A stretch of DNA of 28,403 nt from Pigoraptor chileana (Eukaryota > Opisthokonta > Filasterea). Shown piece by piece: positions 11,337-20,700 of the stretch (position 1 is its first letter; every line of letters starts with the position of its first letter). Location of the stretch: contig CALSCR010001066.1 in the NCBI GenBank assembly GCA_943704495.1, positions 1-28,403 on the forward strand, written 5' to 3'. Made by a program: the position numbers and the translations under genes. Below the pieces are notes generated by a model. It had not been told where the DNA came from and did no database searches. It was given only the letters and a program-made list of their open reading frames with translations.

Positions 11337-11788
11337 TTGGTTGGTGCTCCCAACGGTCGAATGAAGGGGCGACCACCGAATGTGTGCTGATTGATATTGC
11401 ATTCCTCCCCCATCTTGGTCGCTGAGTCCCTCTTTCACCCTGTGCCCATGCTCGCGCACGCACACATGCGACACGCAAATCCCGCACGACACACGCGCAC
11501 ATTGCTCACATGTTCTCGTCGGTATTGTGCTCTGTATGGCACGTGATTGGACAGCACCTGGACTCAGCGCATTCGGCGTTGTCGCACACAAGACCGGTGC
11601 ATGCGGTGCGCTGTGTGGAGACAACGTAGTGTTATCACATGCGTTGTTTGTTGAGTGCATGTGTTTGATTGAGAGGCACAACGCGACTGTGAGGAACCGT
11701 CGCACTTCCGCTTTCTCGTCCTCCAACATGGCACACGAATGCAACAAAACGTAATAAACTGCCCAAATTGCCGCAGTAACAAAGGAAT
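11337..11788. other. convergent 3' spacer
   Basis: This lies between the phosphatase stop (+) and the zinc-transporter stop (-). An AATAAA at 11753-11758 on the plus strand is a possible polyadenylation signal for the phosphatase mRNA. That would place its 3' end almost at the transporter stop codon, so the two 3' UTRs may overlap. A Cys-rich minus-strand frame at 11564-11782 could be an alternative last exon of the transporter (acceptor-like tttgggcag near 11770), but support is weak. Confidence 0.4.
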
Positions 11789-14700
11789 CTATCTCATACG
11801 CAAGCGCTTTCTTTCCACAATAACAACAACAACAAGATTGACAACAAGTACACCTGCGCTGAAGATATCGAATGCACACACCTCCTCCACGGGCGTCGCC
11901 TCCGTCTGGACCGTCACGGAATGAATGCCGAGCGTGTGAAGCGCCGACTCAACGCCCTGAAGCACCTCGGCTGCCTCGAAAGACGCCGGATGTGTCACGT
12001 GCACGGTGCATACATTGCGTCCGTCAACAAGCTCCCTGCGATTCGCATATATGCGGCCATTCGATGCAGACCGTATGTGATGTGCAGATTATACAATGGT
12101 CAGTAGGACATTTTTTTTGGAATAGGAATTTCTGGTCGATAAGGTGTGTGAGGTCACACTCGACGTAGAACTGCACATCCTTTGGGATTCAGGCCCATTG
12201 AGCTTAAATACAACGCAGCGATAATGTTGGATCGCGTATCGATCCCACACGCACGCACGAACGCAGACACACACACACACATACTACACACACATACACA
12301 CATACTACATAACGAAGCCCACCAAACGTGTAACTCATGGGCATCAAGCACGCCGGGCACCTGCACACAAGGGCGAAATATGCAAGCGATGCAGCACGTT
12401 AAATGTGAGACCAAAGATAACCAGCCATTGGCACAAGCATGCGAATACAAGCCAACATAGCGTGGGCATGCCGACGCACCCGTGAGATGGCTGCTTTTGT
12501 CTCGGTGAGACTGACTACGTCGGGCACTTTTTGCAAAAGCACCGAAGCGCACCGACGAATGAGAGGAAGACAGGTCGATAGCACAAACAGCGCAATCAGG
12601 ACGCTGCGTTGGCGACGCAGATGGTATCGTTGGGAATTGGAGTCCAAAACGGAGAACAAATTCAGTCACATTGAGACGCGCAAAAACACGACAAACAGAC
12701 TGATGGACGTAACATGTTACTCAGATGAGCACCAACAGCCTCTCCTTAAGCATCGATCCACAATGCAACTCTTGGCACGGTTGAGACAGGGAGGATACAA
12801 CACAGCACTTCACCTTCACGTCACAGCCACAGCAAACACGGCAATCCTGCTGTTCCCCAAACCATACCTCACGGCAGGGTCCGCGTAGTATTTGAAGTGC
12901 GACTTGAGAACAAGCTGGATGACCCCACTTGCAATGACGCCGAGATTGCCCGCAAAATCGCCCAAAATGTGGAGAAATATCGCGTGCATATTGGCGTCCG
13001 CCTTTCCCTTTTTGGAGCCGCCGTGCGAGTGCCCATGAGCAGAGGAAGCGTGCGCGTGCGCGTGCCCGATGTCCTGCGCCGGCAATGGCAGCGAAGGCCG
13101 GCCGTGGTGCCCGTGGTGGATGCCATGGTTACCGTGCCCGTCGCTATGTCCAGCCTCTGCACCGTGCGAATGAGCGTGTGCCTGTGCGTGTGCATGCGAG
13201 TGAGAGTGTGCATGTGCATGCAAGGAAGCGTGACCAAGCGGTGCCCCCAAAGCAATGGGAAGCCCCCCGACGGTAGCCTCTTCTTCTTCGGCGTCGGCGT
13301 CGGCATCTGTCAGCGACAACAGCGCCTCGTCCTCGGATTCAAACACCTTTGTGTGGTGGCGGTCCTTCTTTGCACGTGACACTCCGCCGCCGTGACCGTG
13401 TCCCTCGGATGAGCCACCGTGCGAGTGGCCATGGCCATATCCATACCCTGAGTGTGTGCGTGTGTTGATTGGATAACACATTGCGTCGTTCGTTTTTGAT
13501 TAAATTAAGGTCGGCGTAACATCGGAGCATTGCATGCGAGACAGATGCCGTGATGTTTGCAGACGATGGATAAAGCGATGAGAATTTGCAAGAGCAAGAG
13601 GCTTTTTGTTGTTGTTGCGATAAACTGAGTAAGAGTGTTTGAATGGGACGTGAATTGCTGTCCCAACATCGAGTCAAAAAGACACCGCTGGATAGGGTCT
13701 CTATAAACAACTTGCTTACCGTGGAAGAAGCAGAGACCGATTGCGTTCATGAGAAAACCGACAGACCCAACGACAATGACCCACATGGGCTGGCGTATTT
13801 CTGCGCAAGTGGTGGGCGTATGCATACATATTGTACAAAGAACGAACGAGTGTCATCGTGTTTTTCCTCGTTGATAAATGAATGCAAATTCCACAATACG
13901 AATCCATGCATGCATACACACAACGTGATGCGTAATCCTATTCTATATGTATACACACACACACACACTCTCTCTCTCTGTTGGAGTCGATGGCGAATGC
14001 TTAAGGACTGAAGGTCTCTCGTCCCCCCCCTAAAGAGCGACGCCAAGGAACCCAATACTAAGAGAGTGCGGCATATTTGATCGTTGTTATATAATATATA
14101 ATATATATATAAACACAACAAACATCGGACAATGACGTACCTTCTTCCTCAATGAAACGATGGATGGACTCGAGAAGGATGAAGAGGCAAATTGCGAACA
14201 AAAAGCAGCCATTCATGAGGCCGCCGACAAGTTCCGCGCGTGCCTGAATACAGCAGCAGCAGCCCAAGTGCATCACACAACACACAACACACAACACACA
14301 ACACACACACACACCCAATGAGATTGGCGGTTGCATGAACACATGCAGCTATTGCGGGAACCTTCCGGTGCAGAGTATTTAGGGCCTCGGGTAGATGCAC
14401 AGAGTTGACGGCTTCTTTCTACCCGCAGCGCGCATTCATTGTGAATTCGATTGCAACAAAAGAAATTCTTACCCAGCCATATGTGTAACCATCATCACTT
14501 CCTCGCTTGCCGTACTGATAAATGTGAAAGGATACGGGGCAGAGGTAAGGCTATGAGCGGATCCAAACGGACGAATACCCAGCTGATCTTTAAAAATGGG
14601 CTTCGTGTGTTTAGTGCGTGTGAGAGATGTAGGAAATAACTGTCATTGTCTCAGGCGCTGTGGCATGGACTCCACACACACAATGAGTGCGAGAGCGGTT

Positions 14701-15251
14701 GACGAGGAATCCTCCCTTACATATAGTATAAAACGTACCGTTACTGCAGCGAGTCCGATCACAAGAGAAGCAACGTCACCAAACGTGTGAATGGCATCTG
14801 TCATCAATGCCAAGCTGCAACGTGCAGGTGTAAATTGAGGTTGAAACGCGAGACTAGGCCCCAAAGGGGAAGGGCAAAGGGGGGGCGGGGGGGGGCACAA
14901 CATACAACGCAACGCATCACGTGTCCACAGCCAAGCAGACGCCTCACACACTCGATGCTTCGTTCGGCAGACAACCGCGGCTCACCTGTTGGCTGCGGCC
15001 CCAATAATAAGCTCCGTGATGCAAAACACAATGACGAGACTGCCAAATGCAACGATTTTGCGGGCGCGAGGATCCGCAAACCTGTGACCAATAAACGTGT
15101 CAAAAGCACGAAGATTTGGAATTCAATCAGCACAGCGGCCGCACTATTCCACCACTTGCACGTATTGCTTGCACAGCGTGATTATGGTACTTGATCGCAC
15201 ATCAAACTGCTGTGAATTAACTGTGTATACGTACAATGCGCTGCCAGCCAT
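11789..15251 (-). CDS. ZnT/CDF family zinc transporter with His-rich loop
   Basis: Ten minus-strand exons: 15251-15235, 15081-14986, 14814-14739, 14514-14473, 14243-14141, 13800-13720, 13447-12868, 12603-12480, 12360-12323 and 12035-11789. They join in frame to about 467 aa. Six membrane spans are visible. The zinc-selective HxxxD pairs are H47/D51 (TDAIHTFGD, TM2) and H298/D302 (HILGD, TM5). The loop between TM4 and TM5 (~140-290) is packed with HGHSH/HAHAHSH runs, probably a zinc sensor or buffer. The cytosolic C-terminal domain starts near 374 (DAHELHVW, then CTVHVTHP and IHSVTVQTE), the usual ZnT dimer fold. The family exports zinc from the cytosol by proton antiport, or loads it into organelles; HxxxD argues for zinc over manganese. 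The 17-nt first coding exon (MAGSAL) and 38- and 42-nt exons are unusually small. The last residues (VEEVCAF onward) are uncertain because GAG|GTGTGT could be another donor. Confidence 0.85.
14274..14314. repeat. (ACACA)n intronic microsatellite
   Basis: An imperfect CACAA/ACACAC tandem lies in intron 4 of the zinc transporter, close upstream (in gene sense) of the exon 5 acceptor. Confidence 0.8.
14626..14675 (-). repeat. intronic ~50-bp repeat, copy in ZnT intron 3
   Basis: On the minus strand, the same sense as the host gene, it reads GTGGAGTCCATG, CACAGCGCCTGAGACA, then TTCCTACATCTCTC. It matches the copies in the UCH37 gene with a few substitutions and a change in the middle. Confidence 0.75.
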
Positions 15252-15597
15252 CTTTAGAGAGAATTTGGACCAGCGTGGAATGGAGAAGTGGGCAATAGAT
15301 TACAACACAACAACTCAATCCCTTTTCCGTTTTTAATCTACAAACAGTTTTTCTGTGCTCATATCAGTGCTTGTTGTGCAGAGATCGCGAAAGGCCGCCG
15401 GGAATGACCGCACTGTGGGATCAGCGAGCATCCAACAATATTCCCTGTCAGTCGAAGAATTCAAAAATGCAGTCCACGTGATCAACATTCTTTTAATTTG
15501 ATACTTGTCACGCAAATGTCACAACATTGCGATGCATTTTCAATATATATGCACGGATAGCTTTTGTGCAGTCTAGAGTCCTACAGTTGAGCTGCGT

Positions 15598-15609
15598 CGT
15601 GACGTCACG
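15598..15609. promoter_or_regulatory. palindromic CRE-like site
   Basis: cgtgacgtcacg is a perfect 12-bp palindrome centred on TGACGTCA, the bZIP CREB/ATF consensus. It lies 196 bp before the UCH37 start and 347 bp before the ZnT start. Confidence 0.45.
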
Positions 15610-15635
15610 CTCCAGCAGCGCCCGCGCACTTTTCC

Positions 15636-15698
15636 TGTGAATTCATGAGTAATAGTGCAGGATCCGTGAACTCATGAGTGATAGTGCAGGAGGGATCC
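15636..15698 (+). repeat. two-unit tandem repeat in divergent promoter
   Basis: Units near 15636-15665 and 15665-15698 share gtgaa(t/c)tcatgagt, then atagtgcagg, then ggatcc. They differ at a few bases and by a 4-bp insertion. The repeat may duplicate a protein-binding site; function unknown. Confidence 0.8.
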
Positions 15699-15804
15699 AG
15701 TCGCGCTTATTCAAAGCATTATAGTTTTATTTCCACTACGTAAAGTCAAGTGTAGATTCGCTTCCTTATCGCGCTGGATCGGCTGTCGCTTTTGGAGGAT
15801 AAGA

Positions 15805-18800
15805 ATGGCTGGGGCAGCGGGATCCTGGTGCCTTATTGAGAGCGACCCGGGTGTGTAACGGAGCAGTGTTCGTGTGTGGAGAAATGCGAGTATGCGCCGT
15901 GTCCCTAAAAGTCATCTGGGTTATTTCACTAACACTTTGAAGACGCTTTATTGTTGTCTTCCCGACAGGCGTTTTCACAGAGCTAATTCGCGGCATTGGT
16001 GAGTGAATTCGGTCGATCGGACGATCTTTACCATTGTTGCCTCCAAACCTTCTTTGAGACAGATGTTTGAGTGTGTTGTTTGCTCTTTGTTTTGTTATGC
16101 TTCAGAAACAGCAGTGAGCGCGTATTTCGAGAAGGCTTGAGATTAATTGCAAGTGGATGTGCACTTACCCGTTGATGTGTGTACGCTTTCGACGGCATTG
16201 ACAGGCGTGAAGGACGTCCAGGTTGAAGAGATTTACTCTCTGGACGAAGCCACTTTCAAGGAACTTGAGTGGGTGCATCTGGGTGTATTATTTAGGCTGG
16301 CTGCTTCTTTTCCTTTGTTTATCCATATTCTGTCTGCTCTCTACCATCTAATTTTTTGCAGTTCTTTCGTTGTTTGTGACATCACTTGCACCAATTTTTG
16401 CACTTGTCGCACTGGCCTCAAGATTCCTTTCCGGCACCTACATTGATACCCTGTCTTTTGATGTGTTATTACATTTGCCTGTTTACTTTCAGTCCCATAT
16501 ACGGCCTCATCTTTCTGTTCAAATGGCGATCCAAGGAAAAAGATGAGCGCCCAGTGCTCGATGATTATAGCGACCGCGTGTTCTTTGCGAGCCAGGTATG
16601 CGTCCAGTGATATTGAGTTACTTGGCCTAGTTAGCCAGCGACCTCATGCGCCAAGCCGTGATATGATCTTAGTGTGGGATGGCGTGTGCGATCTACGCCA
16701 TCAAATGAAGTCTATATGCATGTGTATGTGTGCTTGCGTTGTGACTTTAGCATGGCTCAATGTCATGTAACCAAAAAGGCGCGCATACACACTCACCACA
16801 AACTATAACCTGTATACATGCTTACACCACACGCACTTACACGCGCACAGGTCATCAACAATGCGTGCGCAACGCAGGCGATTCTGAGCATTCTCATGAA
16901 CTGTCCGCAGATTGACATTGGCGAGGAACTGCGAAACTTCCTGTCGTTCACAAGCGACTTTCCCGCCGAGGTTCGCAATCGGCGTTCTTGTGTGCCGAGC
17001 GTGTTGTGCACTCTCTGGCAATGAAAGTGTGGATGCGGTGTATTTATACTTGTATTTGTGCTCTCTTTCCTCTCTCTTTCTCTCTCTTTCTCTGTGGAGT
17101 CCATGGGCACAGCGCCTATGACTCTGACTTGAATCCTACATCTCTCTCTTTCTCTTTCTCTCTCATGTGGAGTCCATGGGCACAGCGCCTATGACACTGA
17201 CTTGAATCCTACATTTCTCTTTCTCTCTCTCTCGCTCCCCTCTTGTGGATTCCATGGGCACAGCGAATCCTACATCCCTCGCCCTTCTCTTACTCTCTCG
17301 TGTGGTCTTAGAAACTGGCTTACTTACATCTCTTATCACTCTCTATGTGCGCATTCGTGTGTGTGATTGTGCATGTGCGCAGGAGACACTGACTTGAATA
17401 CTTCATTCCTTTATTTCCTTGCGTATTCTAATTTTTCTTATCCGTTGCGCCTTTTTTGGACTGCGCGACATGCAGTTGAAGGGATTGGCCATCAGCAACT
17501 CTGATAAGATCCGCGAGGTCCATAACAGCTTTGCGCGGTGGGTGGGTGTATGCCGTCCTCTGTCTGTGTGAATGCACTTGAATGTGCACACATGGTACAC
17601 ACTAACAATACACTTCAACACGCTTTGTTGGACAATTGGCAACCTTTTGGTAACTTTGTGCTTCTTGTCTACACTTGCTTTGTACTCTGTAGCACTGAGG
17701 CGTTCATCTCGGAGGAAAAGTACTCATCCGGAGACGACGACGATCTCTATCATTTTATTGCATACGTGCACCGTGGCGGCCATCTCTACGAGCTCGATGG
17801 ACTGAAAAAGGGGCCCATAGATCTTGGTGTGTGGTCATCTCAATGGGAGTGAGCTAGGGCACCTGAATGCCGAATTGGATCTTGCACATCCGTCTCTTTT
17901 TGCCCGCGATGGAGAGTCCAAGCACAGCGCCTGAGACAGTGACTCGAATTCCACATCTTTCTCATTCACGCCCTTTACATTGCGCCAACTTGAAATCTAC
18001 ATCTCTGTCTCCCTCTCGCTTTCGCACGCTTAATGGATGCATTGGTATGGCGCAAAGGAACCCGCCCCACGTCCCACATTTCTCCCTTGTGCTCACACAT
18101 TAGTCTGCGCACCACAAATATGCAGGAGAATGCAATGAGAGCACTTGGCTTAACGCGGCCACACCCGTCATCCAGGAACGCATCAACAGGTGCGAACCCC
18201 ACGCAATGTTTGGTGCATAATTTTGGTTGCTTCCCATTTCAAATTCAATGCTCAAATGGTATGACTGACCGCTCTGTGTGTGTGTGTGTGTGTGTTGCGC
18301 GCGTCTATTTTGCTTTGTGCCCTGTCTCCTTTTTCTTGTTCGTGCAGGTATTCGGGAAAGGAGATTCGCTTCAACCTCATGGCGGTCATCAAGGACAGAT
18401 CATCAATCTACAACGAGCGCCTCGCCGACATCGAGTTGCAGATTAACAACGCAAAAGCGGCGGTATGTTGTGATATGATGTATATGTCGTCTGTGATGGA
18501 GCTGCTTTCCCTCTGCCATCATCTGCGGACATATTGGTGTTGGTTACTAAATGTATTTTGTATTCGTGCTCAAACAACCACACTGCGGACATCTCCAAAC
18601 AACAAGATATCCGGCGGGGACGACGTAATGAACGGCGCCATTGCGGATCTCCAGCACCAGGCGCATGAGCTGAGGGAACGGCTGGCGGGAGAAAAGGACA
18701 AGATGGAGAGATACCGGGTAAGTAGTGAGCGTGAGGGAAGGGCTATCTGTATATATTCTCCTTCCGCGGTGTGTGTGTGTTGTGCGTGCGTAGTGGTTTT

Positions 18801-18986
18801 GGTTACTCAAGGGATCTATCTGTCTCTCTTTCCCTGGACACGTGCATGCAGGTGGAGAACATACGCCGGCGGCACAACTACATCCCATTCTTCATGGAGA
18901 TGCTCAAACTGCTAGCAAAAAAGGGCGAGCTTCTGCCGCTCGTCGAGAAGGCTAAGGCGAAGGCGGCTGCCGGCACCAGCGAGTGA
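15805..18986 (+). CDS. UCHL5: UCH37/UCHL5 ubiquitin C-terminal hydrolase
   Basis: Eleven exons: 15805-15850, 15969-15998, 16205-16268, 16493-16595, 16851-16970, 17476-17537, 17693-17826, 18126-18189, 18348-18462, 18607-18717 and 18852-18986. The product is 327 aa, against 329 in human UCHL5. The peptidase C12 site is complete: oxyanion Q81, nucleophile C87 (NNACATQA), H162 (LYHFIAY) and D177 (YELDGL). Family blocks run end to end: [58 protein letters not shown]. The C-terminal UCH37-like domain ([18 protein letters not shown]) is the part that binds Rpn13 on the 26S proteasome or NFRKB in INO80. It trims ubiquitin chains at the proteasome and has a nuclear pool. Exon 2 is a 30-nt microexon. 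The intron 5 donor is the weak GTTCGC, but the joint FPAE|LKGLA aligns without gap. Introns 5 and 7 carry copies of the intronic repeat. Confidence 0.96.
17094..17276 (+). repeat. tandem cluster of the ~50-bp intronic repeat (three units)
   Basis: In UCH37 intron 5, three units start at 17094, 17167 and 17245 (steps of 73 and 78 bp). Each begins GTGGAGTCCATGGGCACAG (third unit GTGGATTCC). Units one and two continue through ACTTGAATCCTACAT, and each unit is followed by a TCTCTTTC tract. The third unit lacks its middle. Confidence 0.92.
17382..17408 (+). repeat. intronic repeat, 3' fragment
   Basis: A GACACTGACTTGAATACTTC-like fragment in UCH37 intron 5 matches only the second half of the repeat. 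Confidence 0.6.
17909..18005 (+). repeat. intronic repeat, one copy plus a 3' fragment
   Basis: In UCH37 intron 7 a diverged full unit (GGAGAGTCCAAGCACAGCGCC, then GACTCGAATTCCACATC) spans 17909-17957. A partial unit follows at about 17983-18005 (AACTTGAAATCTACATCTC). Both are followed by pyrimidine-rich sequence. Confidence 0.75.
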
Positions 18987-19546
18987 ATGGACACAGCTGT
19001 GTTTTAACCTCTCAACGCCGTGCAAATGCAAGCACAATCACACTCCCTGTCCACATAAAACATGGATCTTTTGCAACGTAAATTGTGTGTGCCTCATCGT
19101 TGACAAGTATGTGACGCTGTTGTCGTTCTCACTTGGAGTGTTGATTCTCAAGCTAAATACCCAATTGATCACACTAACGCTCGCTCTCTCTCTTGGAATG
19201 GAACCGTCAGCGCTGTTGTTGTTGTCGTTCATCGTTAGGTCGTGCACACTCATCCACACCACTACAAATTTGCACCATTCAATAGACCAGAAATAATCTG
19301 TAAAAAGCAACGTTCTGCGTGTAATGCAAATCCTCACATACAACACAGCAACGCAAGAGCAGAGGGCTGGGGTGTCTGGCCACCAGAGGAAGCACCTAAA
19401 CTTCCCCCAATGCAGTGATCATTGCGCAGACAGGGACTGACGTGGACGGGAGCACATTTTCAACTCCAACAAGAAGACAGAGACAGAGAGCAACACGCCC
19501 AACCGACAAATGTTCACAGTTGGGCGGCACGTGCATCTGAGCCCGT
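18987..19546. other. convergent 3' spacer
   Basis: This lies between the UCH37 stop (+) and the RPS15 stop (-). No frame resembles a protein and no canonical AATAAA was seen on either strand; ATAAAA near 19056 is the nearest plus-strand candidate. Nothing else was recognised. Confidence 0.45.
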
Positions 19547-20700
19547 TTACTTGAGGGGGATGAAGCGAGACGAGTGGGTGGCTCCGATACCGGGGCGACC
19601 GTGCTTGACGGGCTTGTAAGAGATCGAAAACTCGCCGAGGTAGTGGCCGACCATCTCGGGCTGCACAAGGTACCGCAACACAGGCAAAATTGCATTCGGT
19701 CAACTTGATGCTCATGGGCATTAAAGCCGCACACACATGTATATGCCACACAAATATTGACCAAGATGTAAAAAAACAAAAAACAAAAAACACACAGCAG
19801 CAATACGCAATTACACGCAACACAAGCCATTTGCACACACACTCCACAAGACAACACAGGGGCTAATTCTTACTCCAAACTAAAATGACCAAAAAGAAAC
19901 CATACAGTGGATTTCCCAAAGCATACCTTGACCTCAACCTGGTTAAAGACCTTTCCGTTGTAGACACCGACAACGCTGCCAATCATCTCGGGCACAATGA
20001 TCATGTCGCGGAGGTGCGTCTTGACGACGGCGGGCTTCTCCTGGGGTCCGCACTCCTTGCGGGACTTGCGGAGGCGCTTGATCAGAGCCATGGGCTTGCG
20101 CTTGAGGCCGCGCGAAAAGCGACGGCGGGCACGCGAGTGCACAAGGTCGATGAGTTGCTCGCTGCCGAGGTCAAGGAGCTGATCGAGATCAACACCCCGG
20201 TAGGAGAACTTGCGGAAAGTGCGCGACTTCTTCTTGTCCGCGTCAGCCTGTGTATACATGGTGTAATGGATCGAGTATTCAGATTCATGCAGGTATGAAT
20301 ATCGCGTCACATAACAAGCAGAGGGCAGATGCCATAGACAACAAAAAAAAGAAACCCCAATGGATAACGTAACGTCTAGAACCTCCCAAGACCACAACAG
20401 CGACTGTGTAACTGCCCTCAATCAAACGACGTTGCGCATTGTTGTCGCAAAATCACATAGTAACTACTCCACACGAAATCCGATTCACACGGAGAATCCA
20501 ATGAACTAAGCGGTCCAGATTTCGTAAAAACTGACGACGGTCAACACGTTGTTCCATTCTTCGCCAATCGCATCACAATCAAATACGTTCTCGCAACCAA
20601 TGATCTCTAATCCTGTCCATCCATCCATCCATCCATCCATCCATTCCATTCCTCCATCCATCCGACGCCGTGTCTACAAAAGGTCATCCACACTCACCAT
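19547..20700 (-). CDS. RPS15: 40S ribosomal protein S15 (uS19)
   Basis: Three minus-strand exons: 20700-20698 (the ATG alone), 20247-19927 and 19660-19547. The product is 145 aa, the same length as human RPS15. Sequence is highly conserved: [52 protein letters not shown], then [20 protein letters not shown] and [10 protein letters not shown]. It sits in the head of the small ribosomal subunit near the decoding site. The start codon is cut off from the rest by a 450-nt intron (ATG|gtgagt ... cag|GCTGACGCG), a layout common in ribosomal protein genes. A TTCTTTCTCTTTC-type pyrimidine run lies 45-60 bases upstream of the ATG on the gene strand. It diverges from the LRR-WD gene. Confidence 0.97.
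20616..20662. repeat. (CCAT)n microsatellite in RPS15 intron 1
   Basis: CCAT tetranucleotide repeats with TTCC and CTCC interruptions lie 36-82 bases inside the first intron of RPS15 (ATGG on the gene strand). Confidence 0.9.

Larger units (their letters stand above)
15252..15804. promoter_or_regulatory. divergent promoter region ZnT / UCH37
   Basis: 553 bp separate the two start codons. It holds a 12-bp palindrome cgtgacgtcacg at 15598-15609, a full CRE/ATF-type site (TGACGTCA), and a two-unit tandem repeat at 15636-15698. No coding frame is convincing. The factor that binds is unknown; the CRE match is by consensus only. Confidence 0.55.

Noticed and set aside
12089-12300. Frames in ZnT intron 9 (for example DVQFYVECDLTHLID near 12180-12110) considered as an exon
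   Set aside because: The joint HELHVW|ELVDGRNVCTVHV from exon 9 to the acceptor at 12036 aligns with ZnT proteins without gap, so this stretch is intron.
12816-13481. His-rich frame as a stand-alone protein
   Set aside because: It is ZnT exon 7 plus flanking intron; the acceptor at 13448 and donor at 12867 connect it to the transmembrane exons.
17094-17276. Intronic repeat as a box C/D or H/ACA snoRNA
   Set aside because: CTGA and ACA motifs are present, but no paired box C, no clear hairpin, and the unit is short; copies are degenerate. Left as an unclassified repeat.
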